A stretch of 31,463 nt of DNA, taken from the IMG/VR virus record IMGVR_UViG_3300005511_000048, positions 1 to 31,463 of that record. One strand, 5' to 3'. Positions 13,404 through 19,550 of the stretch are shown piece after piece. The translations under genes were made by a program, and so were the position numbers. Position 1 is the stretch's first letter. Every line of letters starts with the position of its first letter. This DNA is from a virus. The notes below the pieces were generated by a model. The model saw only the letters and a program-made list of their open reading frames with translations. It searched no databases and had not been told where the DNA came from.

Positions 13404-13432
13404 TTGAAGTTATGTTCCGGATGTCGTAACAC
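13404..13432 (+). promoter_or_regulatory. Predicted rightward promoter of the Cro-like gene
   Basis: TTGAAG (13404-13409), a 17-base spacer and TAACAC (13427-13432) precede the ATG at 13441 by only eight bases, so the message may be leaderless; no ribosome site is visible. The spacer contains operator O4. The same layout precedes the leftward operon. Confidence 0.55.
13413..13431. promoter_or_regulatory. Predicted repressor operator O4
   Basis: TGTTCCGGATGTCGTAACA is the exact reverse complement of the O2 site at 11496-11514, with a single arm mismatch from the consensus. It covers most of the spacer and the -10 box of the rightward promoter. Confidence 0.75.
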
Positions 13433-13440
13433 GCATCCCT

Positions 13441-13746
13441 ATGAACATCGCCAAGCATGTCATTTCCAAGTGTGGCGGCGCCGCCGTGGTGGCCAGCTGG
13501 CTCGGTCGGCGTGCCGCCCGCGTTTACCATTGGACATACGATCGATCCCGAGGCGGGACGGGCGGTCTGATCCCAGCCGGTGAGCAAGTCCCTTTGCTGC
13601 TCGCCGCACGCGCCGACGGCGTTGACCTCCAGCCCATCGATTTCTTTGGCATGACCGAACTGCCCCCGCTTGGAAAATCCAATGCGGGGAAGGTGGCCAC
13701 GCCTACGCAAGGCCTCAACGACAATCCCCGGGAGAAAGTGGCGTGA
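13441..13746 (+). CDS. Cro-like regulator, carph-isopro-type HTH
   Basis: A 101-residue protein divergent from the repressor. The N-terminal 70 residues (MNIAKHVISKCGGAAVVASWLGRRAARVYHWTYDRSRGGTGGLIPAGEQVPLLLAARADGVDLQPIDFF) match the small phage HTH type in which a cysteine/glycine 'fGG...vA..lG.....V..W....gIPa....LL..A...g..l...dFF' pattern forms the whole domain. It is the expected Cro counterpart, competing for the operators in the intergenic region and starting the lytic programme. A flexible tail of 30 residues follows. The last bases overlap the next GTG start (GTGA). Confidence 0.85.
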   Translation: MNIAKHVISKCGGAAVVASWLGRRAARVYHWTYDRSRGGTGGLIPAGEQVPLLLAARADGVDLQPIDFFGMTELPPLGKSNAGKVATPTQGLNDNPREKVA

Positions 13747-14093
13747 GCAAGCTTTGGGCGCGCTTCATCTGTTGGTTCTGCCGGCCGGCGATCGAGGTGG
13801 CGCTCGCCGAAGCCGACCGACGGCGTATCCAGCAGATCGATTGCTTCGAGAGGACCGGCTCGTTCAACCCCCAGTTTCTGCTGCTGCGGACCGAAGCCGA
13901 TACCGAAATCGACAAGCTCGGTTTCGTGCACTGCATGCAGCACTCAGTGAAGGAGTACTTGCACAAGCGGTTGAGCCGGGATCGTGGTTACCGCGAAGCC
14001 GTCGAAGCCGCGCGGGTGCGGCGCATCCTGGAGGAGAACAAGCCCGCCGCCGCCAAGCCGCAGCCGAAAACGCGGAGGCGTCGGAAGAAATGA
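13743..14093 (+). CDS. Hypothetical protein with basic tail
   Basis: A 116-residue protein from a GTG overlapping the stop of the Cro-like gene (13743-13746). It begins SKLWARFICWFCRPAIEVALAEADRRRIQQIDCFERTG and continues as a mostly helical protein, ending in a Lys/Arg/Pro tail (KPAAAKPQPKTRRRRKK). The position directly after cro is one where phages often place small regulators, but no DNA-binding motif is apparent. I do not recognise it. Confidence 0.68.
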   Translation: MSKLWARFICWFCRPAIEVALAEADRRRIQQIDCFERTGSFNPQFLLLRTEADTEIDKLGFVHCMQHSVKEYLHKRLSRDRGYREAVEAARVRRILEENKPAAAKPQPKTRRRRKK

Positions 14094-14106
14094 GCGGCGC
14101 TTCTTC

Positions 14107-14352
14107 CTATCCTTGGGGTCTGAAACGCTCCGACATCGTCGCGGCAATCGCACCGATGCGTCCGACGGCTTGGCGGCCGTCATCGCCGAAGTTCTCCGCG
14201 ACGAAGTCGCCGGCGATGTCGATGATTGCTCGGTTCCGGTCGAGCGCACTGAGCTCGTGCTCGGCGATCTGGCCCCCCAGAGAGGCTGCAACAATTGCTT
14301 CGAGGGCCGCCATCCGCAGCCTTGGATCATTCAAGTCCACTTTCCGCTCCAT
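14107..14352 (-). CDS. Possible small leftward gene within the rightward operon
   Basis: An 81-residue frame on the opposite strand, MERKVDLNDPRLRMAALEA..., with balanced composition: two helices (LRMAALEAIVAASLGG and ELSALDRNRAIIDIAGDFVAE) and a tail GDDGRQAVGRIGAIAATMSERF. The forward-strand frames across the same bases are Ser/Pro/Arg rich and look like shadows, so this is the best candidate for the 340-base gap between the flanking rightward genes. The ribosome site is weak. A GAGTC sequence (14357-14361) lies just before the start. No family recognised. Confidence 0.5.
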   Translation of the reverse strand: MERKVDLNDPRLRMAALEAIVAASLGGQIAEHELSALDRNRAIIDIAGDFVAENFGDDGRQAVGRIGAIAATMSERFRPQG

Positions 14353-14433
14353 CGTTGAGTCTCGACAACCGACGAGCGTAGCGGAAAACCGGTCCGGCGG
14401 CACGCCGGACCGGCCCAACTCATCGGTGCACGC

Positions 14434-14901
14434 ATGACCAAGGTCCGGGACCCCCGCAGCTTCGAAGAGGCGGCGCTCGACATCGCGCGTCATTTCGGCG
14501 CGCCGGTCGCGGCCAAGTTCGTCGATCGCGGCGAGGCGACGATCCGGCGCTGGACCGATCCCGACAAGGACGGCCAGCCGACCATCCACCAGGCGCTGCG
14601 GCTCGATGTCGAGTATCTCAAGGCCTTCGGCACTGCGCCCTTCCTGCAAGCCTATGTGGCGCAGCTCCAGGAGCGCGCGCCCGAAGCGATGCGCTCACGC
14701 AGCGTCGCCGATCTCTTCTCCGAAGCCATGGATCTGCCGGTCGAGGCCGGAAAGCTGATCGACCTGCTGCGCCGCGTGCGTGGCGCGCAGTCGGAAGCGG
14801 GGCCGGGCCTCAGTGTCGCGGAGAAAGCGGCCTTGCAGAAGAGCATCAGGCAGGTGCGCGACGAAGTCGACGACATCGAAGTGGCGCTGAAGAAGAGCTG
14901 A
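14434..14901 (+). CDS. Phage regulatory protein, CII-like position
   Basis: A 155-residue protein. The N-terminal part 'FEEAALDIARHFGAPVAAKFVDRGEATIRRWTDPDKDGQPTIHQALRLDVEYLKAFGTAPFLQAYVAQL' contains a helix-turn-helix-like segment (GAPVAAKFVDRGEATIRRWTDP) with the Trp-Thr-Asp-Pro ending common in phage regulators of alphaproteobacterial elements. The C-terminal half is a long charged helix that should dimerise. It occupies the CII-like place after cro. The frame continues beyond the stop as 34 plausible codons (see findings). The 236-base gap that follows (14902-15137) has no other gene-like feature. Confidence 0.75.
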   Translation: MTKVRDPRSFEEAALDIARHFGAPVAAKFVDRGEATIRRWTDPDKDGQPTIHQALRLDVEYLKAFGTAPFLQAYVAQLQERAPEAMRSRSVADLFSEAMDLPVEAGKLIDLLRRVRGAQSEAGPGLSVAEKAALQKSIRQVRDEVDDIEVALKKS

Positions 14902-15137
14902 GGAATCCAGGCCCGCAGAAAGGGCATCGCCGGGAAGGCTGCACGCCTCAACCCCGGGCCGAAGCTGCCACAGCGGGAGGCAGCCGCCTTGCTGTCGAAG
15001 GCGTGAGCAATACCCATTAGCGGCGTTTCATACACGCCGCAACCGGTGCATCGAAGAACCGCGCAGGGGCTGTCTCAGACTTGCACGCGGGAGACCGGTG
15101 GAACCCCGGCGCCGAATTTGGGTGAGGCGGGGACGAC

Positions 15138-17390
15138 GTGCTGCTGGACAATGAAATCATCGTCGACAACTTCGCCGGCGGGGGCGGGGCATCCGAAGGG
15201 ATCGAGCAAGCACTCGCCGTGCTCGCACCCGGCCGCTTCGTCGATATCGCGATCAACCACGATCCGGAAGCGGTCACGCTCCACAAGGCCAACCACCCGC
15301 GGACCGAACACTATTGCCAGTCGGTCTGGAAGGCGGATCCGCGCGATGTGACGAAAGGCCGGCCGGTCGGCCTCGCCTGGTTCTCGCCGGACTGCAAGCA
15401 TTTCAGTAAGGCCAAGGGCGGCAAGCCGGTCGAGAAGAAGATCCGCGACCTGGCCTGGGTGGTGGTGCATTGGGCCAAGCTGGTGAAGCCCCGCATCATC
15501 ATGCTGGAGAATGTCGAGGAGTTCCGCGACTGGGGCCCGCTGATCGAAGCCGAAGGCGGCAAGCTGGTGCCGTGCCCTCTGCGCAAAGGGCTCACCTTCA
15601 AGCGCTGGGTGCGCGAGCTGCGGAAGCTCGGCTATGTGGTCGAGTACCGCGAGCTCCGGGCCTGTGATTACGGCACGCCGACCATTCGCAAGCGGCTGTT
15701 CCTGATCGCGCGCTGCGACGGCGCGCCGATCGTCTGGCCGAAGGCGACGCATAAGCCGGGCAAGGTGAATGAAGACGGCATCGTGACCAAGTGGGCGAAG
15801 GGCCGGGGCCTGACGCTCCGCGATATCCAGGCCCTGAAGCCGTGGCGGACCGCGGCGGAATGCATCGACTGGTCGCTGCCGTGCCCCTCGATCTTCGACC
15901 GGAAGAAACCCCTGGCTGAGGCCACGCTGCGGCGGATCGCGCGCGGCATCCAGCGCTATGTCCTCGAGGCGCAGAAGCCGTTCATCGTCCGCACCGACAT
16001 GACCAGCGGCGCCCATAAGAACGGGTTGCACGATCCCGACGACCCGATGCGCACGCAGACGACGGCGAACTCCTTCGCCGCGGTCGAGCCGTTCATCGTG
16101 CCGATCACCCATCATGGCGACGATCGCTGCCATGGCGGTGGCGAACCGACGCGCACGGTCACGACCGCGCATCGCGGCGAGATGGCCATTGTGGTGCCGA
16201 GTGTCGTCGGCGTCGGCGGGCGGGCAGGGCAGTCGCGCCCGCGGGGCGGCGGCGAGCCGTTGCAGACGTTCACCGCCAAGGCCGATTCCGCACTCGTCTC
16301 GGCGACGCTCATCAGTCGGCACAGTGATCACGGCACTGACGTGCGGGCGAACTCTCCGGAGGATCCGGCGAGCACATTGACGGGCAGCGGCGGTCCTTCG
16401 GTCGTCGCCGCGCATCTGACCAAGTTCCGCGCGAACTCGATCGGCTCGGACATGGCGGATCCTGTGCCGACCGTGACGGCGAACAGCTTCATCAAGCGCC
16501 CGGGCGGGGCACCGCCGATTGGCGTCGTGGCGGCGCATCTGCAGCGCCAGTTCGGACACTCTGTCGGCAGCGATGCGGAGGATCCGGCGGGAACGGTGAC
16601 GGCGGGCGGCGGGGGCAAGACCGCGCTCGTTGCCGCCACCATGGTGCAGACCGGATACGGCGAGCGCGAAGGCCAGGCGCCACGCGCGCTCGATATCGAG
16701 AAGCCAGCCGGCACCGCGGTCGCGGGCGGTGCGAAGGCCGCCGTGGTCGCCGCCTTCCTGGCACAGCACAACACCGGGCTGGTCGGTCACGATGCGGAGG
16801 AGCCTGTCTCCACCATCATCGGCAAGGGTTGCACGCAGGCGGTGGTCGCCGCCTCGCTGATGGTCAACACGACCGGGCATTCCGGTGCCGCAGCGGATGA
16901 CGTGATGCCGACGGTCACGACCGGCGGGCATCACGCCGCGGTCGCGGCCCATATGCTGAGCCTTAAGGGCTCGGACCGCCGCGATCGTCCGGCCGATGAA
17001 CCGGCGGCTTCGGTCTGCGCCGAAGGTACGCATGCCGCTTTGGTCGCGGCCTTCATGCAGAAATACTACGGCACCGGCGGCCAGGACGCGCCGGCCGACG
17101 AGCCGATGCACACCGCGACCGCCAAGGCGCGGCACGGCCTGGTCACGGTCACGATCGACGGCGAGAGTTACGTCATCGTCGATATCGGCATGCGGATGCT
17201 GACGCCGCGGGAGCTCTATCGCGCGCAAGGATTCCGCGACAGCTACATCATCGATCCGCCCTTCAACGGCAAGCCGTTGACCAAAACCGCGCAGATCCGC
17301 ATGTGCGGGAACTCGGTCTGTCCGCCGATGGCGACCGCCCTGGTGCTGGCGAACTTTGCCGCACCGGTCGAGCAGAGCGAGGTCGCATGA
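15138..17390 (+). CDS. DNA cytosine-5 methyltransferase with internal repeat array
   Basis: A 750-residue enzyme that should transfer methyl groups from S-adenosylmethionine to cytosine C5. Motif I is DNFAGGGGASEG (residues 10-21), the catalytic cysteine is Cys86 in a variant motif IV (SPDCKHFS rather than PPCQ-type), motif VI is ENVEEF (124-129), and motif VIII is TIRKRLFLIA (182-191). Motifs IX/X lie near the end (MLTPRELYRAQGF, QIRMCGNSVCPP). Between them, residues about 280-675 are not a normal recognition domain but about 11 degenerate repeats of 32-40 residues. The start is a GTG with a GAGG about 12 bases upstream. Its stop overlaps the next ATG (ATGA). The product may protect phage DNA or mark it for regulation. 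Confidence 0.93.
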   Translation: MLLDNEIIVDNFAGGGGASEGIEQALAVLAPGRFVDIAINHDPEAVTLHKANHPRTEHYCQSVWKADPRDVTKGRPVGLAWFSPDCKHFSKAKGGKPVEKKIRDLAWVVVHWAKLVKPRIIMLENVEEFRDWGPLIEAEGGKLVPCPLRKGLTFKRWVRELRKLGYVVEYRELRACDYGTPTIRKRLFLIARCDGAPIVWPKATHKPGKVNEDGIVTKWAKGRGLTLRDIQALKPWRTAAECIDWSLPCPSIFDRKKPLAEATLRRIARGIQRYVLEAQKPFIVRTDMTSGAHKNGLHDPDDPMRTQTTANSFAAVEPFIVPITHHGDDRCHGGGEPTRTVTTAHRGEMAIVVPSVVGVGGRAGQSRPRGGGEPLQTFTAKADSALVSATLISRHSDHGTDVRANSPEDPASTLTGSGGPSVVAAHLTKFRANSIGSDMADPVPTVTANSFIKRPGGAPPIGVVAAHLQRQFGHSVGSDAEDPAGTVTAGGGGKTALVAATMVQTGYGEREGQAPRALDIEKPAGTAVAGGAKAAVVAAFLAQHNTGLVGHDAEEPVSTIIGKGCTQAVVAASLMVNTTGHSGAAADDVMPTVTTGGHHAAVAAHMLSLKGSDRRDRPADEPAASVCAEGTHAALVAAFMQKYYGTGGQDAPADEPMHTATAKARHGLVTVTIDGESYVIVDIGMRMLTPRELYRAQGFRDSYIIDPPFNGKPLTKTAQIRMCGNSVCPPMATALVLANFAAPVEQSEVA
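15975..17160 (+). repeat. Repeat array inside the C5 methyltransferase
   Basis: Protein-level tandem units of about 32-40 residues, each with a core like 'G.D.AEDPAGTVTAGGG...ALVAA': examples are EPTRTVTTAHRGEMAIV, DPASTLTGSGGPSVVAA, DPVPTVTANS, DPAGTVTAGGGGKTALVAA, KPAGTAVAGGAKAAVVAA, EPVSTIIGKGCTQAVVAA. The bases are diverged, so the repeats are old in this copy. They fill the target-recognition region. Confidence 0.8.
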
Positions 17391-17656
17391 GGATCGCGGA
17401 CGCATCCTGCGAACCCGTGCTGCCGGTTTGGGACAAGTATGACCGCGACCCCGCTCTCGAACCGCGCGCGGGTGACCGCGTCGTCAAAAACACACGGGGG
17501 GGGGTAATGGTCCGCGCCGTTCTCCGCACCTTCTTCAGCGTTCCGGCGCAGAAGCGCTTCGTGGTCTACCGCACGCCGAGCGGCAGTTGCTTCTCGGTCG
17601 CGATCGAGCGCTGGCGGCGCTGGGCCAAGGGCGCGTCGCAGAGCGGTGCGGCATGA
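17387..17656 (+). CDS. Small hypothetical protein containing a G9 tract
   Basis: An 89-residue frame from the ATG that overlaps the methyltransferase stop (17387-17390) to the ATGA at the GcrA-like gene. A run of nine G (17496-17504) lies in the middle, reading ...NTRGGVMVRAV. The second half, MVRAVLRTFFSVPAQKRFVVYRTPSGSCFSVAIERWRRWAKG, is the more protein-like part and could start on its own at the ATG at 17507, just after the G run. The true length is therefore uncertain. No family recognised. Confidence 0.55.
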   Translation: MRIADASCEPVLPVWDKYDRDPALEPRAGDRVVKNTRGGVMVRAVLRTFFSVPAQKRFVVYRTPSGSCFSVAIERWRRWAKGASQSGAA

Positions 17657-18282
17657 GCTGGGGCGATCGCCAGGTCGAGTATCTGCGGGCGCGCTGGGGC
17701 ATCGATACGCCGCGCGCGATCGGGCTGGCGGTCGGCATGACCCGCAATGCGGTGATCGGCAAGGCGCACCGGCTGGGCTTGCCCGACCTCGGCAATCCGG
17801 TCGGCGGCGGCAGTCGCGAGAAGCATGCGCCGAAACCGCGGGCGCCTTACGCCCGACGGGATGAATCCGGCGCGCCGAAGGTCACCGGGGTCAAGGCGAT
17901 GCGGCTCGCGGCGGCCGAGGCGGTGGCAGCATCGTCGCCCGCGCCGCAACCGAAAGAACCGCCGGTCGTCATCCCGTCGCGCTTCGCCAAGGTGAAGCCC
18001 ATCGCCCATGACGGGACCGCACTGCCCATGCCGGTCCTCGGCTCCGGTCAATGCGTTTGGCCGGTCGAGAGCGGCCCCCAGGGTCATCGCTTCTGTGGCC
18101 AACCGGTCGAGCCCGGAAAGCCCTACTGCGCGGACCATCGGGCGCGCGCGAAAGGCGCGCAGAGTGCCAAGAGCACGGCGATCGGCCGCGAGAATGCGCG
18201 GCGCCAGTCCCAACTCAATCGGGCGGAGCGGGAGTCCGGCGCCGGCTTCTTCCATCACGGCCGCGGGTGGAAGGAACTCTGA
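17653..18282 (+). CDS. gcrA: GcrA-family cell cycle regulator homologue
   Basis: A 209-residue protein whose first 45 residues (MSWGDRQVEYLRARWGIDTPRAIGLAVGMTRNAVIGKAHRLGL) are the GcrA DNA-binding helix-turn-helix. The C-terminal part (GQCVWPVESGPQGHRFCGQPVEPGKPYCADHRARA, about 138-172) is the sigma-70-binding end, with cysteines and histidines in the family order. In Caulobacter and relatives, GcrA joins sigma-70 and activates promoters with methylated GANTC sites made by CcrM. A phage copy could redirect host or phage transcription by methylation state. A Pro/Ala linker joins the two domains. Start and stop are coupled to both neighbours (ATGA and TGATG). Confidence 0.92.
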   Translation: MSWGDRQVEYLRARWGIDTPRAIGLAVGMTRNAVIGKAHRLGLPDLGNPVGGGSREKHAPKPRAPYARRDESGAPKVTGVKAMRLAAAEAVAASSPAPQPKEPPVVIPSRFAKVKPIAHDGTALPMPVLGSGQCVWPVESGPQGHRFCGQPVEPGKPYCADHRARAKGAQSAKSTAIGRENARRQSQLNRAERESGAGFFHHGRGWKEL

Positions 18283-18626
18283 TGACCCACCTTCGCCAAG
18301 GCTCCGGCGGGCAGGTCCGCGGCATCAGGTCGATGGCCGAGCTTCGCCTGAAATGGGGCCCGGGAAACATCCCGAAAGAAATTGTTTCCCGGGAAACAAT
18401 TTCTTTAGAGCCGCCGCAATCAAGCCGACGCAACCGCGGGCATGGCGTTGATTGGTCGGAGGCTGAGCTGGAGGTCCTGCGCCGGGACGACCTGCGGCCC
18501 CGTGAGATGCCGGCCCTGCTCCCCGGTCGCACGCTCCGCGCCATCCTGGTCAAGCGGCATCGCATCGGCGCATCGGCGAAGTACATGACCTGTGCACGGG
18601 CGCTGCGCGGCCCGGAGGTGGAATGA
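18282..18626 (+). CDS. Small Myb/GcrA-like HTH protein with inserted repeats
   Basis: A 114-residue protein. Residues about 62-100 (WSEAELEVLRRDDLRPREMPALLPGRTLRAILVKRHRIG) have a SANT/Myb-like helix-turn-helix pattern, 'W...E...L...d....ei..lLPGRT..AI..k..RiG'. The first 50 residues carry two odd pieces: a LRQGSGGQ peptide encoded by a repeat-like sequence (18291-18312), and PKEIVSRETIS, encoded by a 32-bp palindrome (18375-18406). An alternative start is the ATG at 18333. It is the second of three consecutive genes with such a domain, after GcrA. Confidence 0.72.
   Translation: MTHLRQGSGGQVRGIRSMAELRLKWGPGNIPKEIVSRETISLEPPQSSRRNRGHGVDWSEAELEVLRRDDLRPREMPALLPGRTLRAILVKRHRIGASAKYMTCARALRGPEVE
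18291..18312 (+). repeat. Short dispersed-repeat-like sequence encoding LRQGSGGQ
   Basis: CTTCGCCAAGGCTCCGGCGG and the next two bases resemble the palindromic CTTCGCCAAGGCTTCGGCGG-type repeats that appear, in translation, as 'LRQGFGGQ' within unrelated proteins of several bacterial genomes. It lies at the fourth to eleventh codons of this gene. Confidence 0.45.
18375..18406. repeat. 32-bp perfect palindrome with a parS/Noc-site-like core
   Basis: The left half is AAAGAAATTGTTTCCC and the right half its exact complement. The central GTTTCCCGGGAAAC (18384-18397) has the outer bases of ParB's parS (GTTTC...GAAAC) and the inner CCGG of the Noc binding site (TTTCCCGGGAAA). A half copy, CCCGGGAAACA, lies 29 bp upstream (18359-18369). 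It sits inside a coding region and encodes KEIVSRETIS. Confidence 0.8.
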
Positions 18627-19153
18627 TGCCGGCGCGGGTTTGGAACCAGGACCCGGCCAGCGATATGGGACGCCGCGCGGCGGCCGGCGGCCTGTCGATC
18701 CGCGCTTGCCCCTATCCCGAAGGGAACTGGCTGGGCGAGCGGTGGCGAGCGGCCTGGCGGGTCGAGACGGCACGGCTGGGCGGGCTGGAGCATCGCAACG
18801 TCACGACGCCGGCGATCTTTGCCGGAAACGAGCCTTACAGCTTCGAGGAGACCGACAGCATCCACGCCATGCTCGCGCGCGGGCGCGATGCGGCCTATAT
18901 CGCGCGCGCCCTCAATCGACCGCAGCATTCGGTCGAAGTGAAGATCGGCGCGATGATGAACAGCTACGCGGCCTGGTCGCCGGCACAGGACCGCGACCTG
19001 ATCGCCCGGGTGCAGCGGCAGGGCCTACCGTCGCTGCGCCAGATCGCGGAAGAGATCGGCCGGACCGTGCATTCGGTCGGTTCCCGCGTCGCCCATCATG
19101 GCGGGTTGAAGCGGCTCCGCGCTGCCGCGACGCAAGCGAGGGCGGCGGAATGA
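18623..19153 (+). CDS. Protein with two Myb/SANT-like domains
   Basis: A 176-residue protein with two consecutive small helix-turn-helix units: 'YSFEETDSIHAMLARGRDAAYIARALNRPQHSVEVKIGAMM' (about residues 72-112) and 'AAWSPAQDRDLIARVQRQGLPSLRQIAEEIGRTVHSVGSRVAHHGGL' (about 115-162). Each has the layout of the GcrA-type domain ('D..I..l...g.....IA..l.R..hSV..ri'). The N-terminal 70 residues are Arg- and Trp-rich (WLGERWRAAWRVETARLGG). It is likely to bind DNA, and its relation to the GcrA gene two places upstream is inferred. The ATG overlaps the previous stop. Confidence 0.78.
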   Translation: MMPARVWNQDPASDMGRRAAAGGLSIRACPYPEGNWLGERWRAAWRVETARLGGLEHRNVTTPAIFAGNEPYSFEETDSIHAMLARGRDAAYIARALNRPQHSVEVKIGAMMNSYAAWSPAQDRDLIARVQRQGLPSLRQIAEEIGRTVHSVGSRVAHHGGLKRLRAAATQARAAE

Positions 19154-19380
19154 GCAAGGTTCCGCTGAAACCCGTGCCGGAAGTGCCGCAGCCGCCGAAG
19201 TGCTTCAAGGAAGGCTGCGATGACTGGGGCTCCTACGGCTTCACCTTCCCCGGCGGGCGCCAGGTCTGGGTGTGCCGGGAACATCGCGACGAGACGGACG
19301 CCGCCTGGACCGAAGCGGTGCAGGCCAAGATCGATGAGGATGCCCAAGCCTTGAAGCCGGCACAGGGGAAGCTCCTCTGA
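19150..19380 (+). CDS. Small zinc-binding-like protein
   Basis: A 76-residue protein from ATG 19150 (ATGA overlap). A short Pro-rich start (MSKVPLKPVPEVPQPPK) leads into 'CFKEGCDDWGSYGFTFPGGRQVWVCREHRDETDAAW', with Cys18, Cys23, Cys42 and His45 in a likely zinc-knuckle arrangement (C-x4-C...C-x2-H). A helical acidic tail follows. Similar short CxxxC/CxxH proteins are frequent in phage replication regions, and their role is unknown. Confidence 0.7.
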   Translation: MSKVPLKPVPEVPQPPKCFKEGCDDWGSYGFTFPGGRQVWVCREHRDETDAAWTEAVQAKIDEDAQALKPAQGKLL

Positions 19381-19550
19381 TGCCGTATCTGCATCCACCC
19401 TGCGATCGCTGCGACGTCTCGGTGCTGTGCGCCTCGCCGAACGTTGGTGAATGTCCCAGCTGCATGCCGCAGCGGCGGCCGGCCAATGACGAGCCTGCCT
19501 TGGATGATGCGTCAGACCTGCCGGATGTCGTCGAGGCGGTGCATCAATGA
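19380..19550 (+). CDS. Tiny zinc-ribbon-like protein
   Basis: A 56-residue frame starting at the ATG that shares its A with the previous TGA (19378-19382) and ending with a TGA that overlaps the next start as ATGA (19547-19550). MPYLHPPCDRCDVSVLCASPNVGECPSCMPQRR contains Cys8-x2-Cys11 and Cys25-x2-Cys28, a plausible zinc ribbon. The tail is acidic. Coupling on both sides and the conserved-looking cysteines are the evidence that it is a real gene. Confidence 0.65.
   Translation: MPYLHPPCDRCDVSVLCASPNVGECPSCMPQRRPANDEPALDDASDLPDVVEAVHQ

Noticed and set aside
15975-17160. CRISPR-like tandem repeats
   Set aside because: The repetition is at the protein level within a methyltransferase, unit lengths vary and the bases diverge, so it is not an array of identical repeats with spacers.
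15075-17405. 776-codon reverse frame opposite the C5 methyltransferase
   Set aside because: The forward strand holds all methyltransferase motifs; the reverse reading is a string of Arg, His and Asp without recognisable motifs.
17437-17507. Tiny frame MTATPLSNRARVTASSKTHGGG ending after the G run
   Set aside because: Very short, with no ribosome site and no conserved look; it is more likely a by-product of the G9 tract.
18384-18397. Canonical parS site
   Set aside because: The centre is CCGG, not ACGT, so it is not an exact ParB site; it is reported instead as a hybrid parS/Noc-like core.
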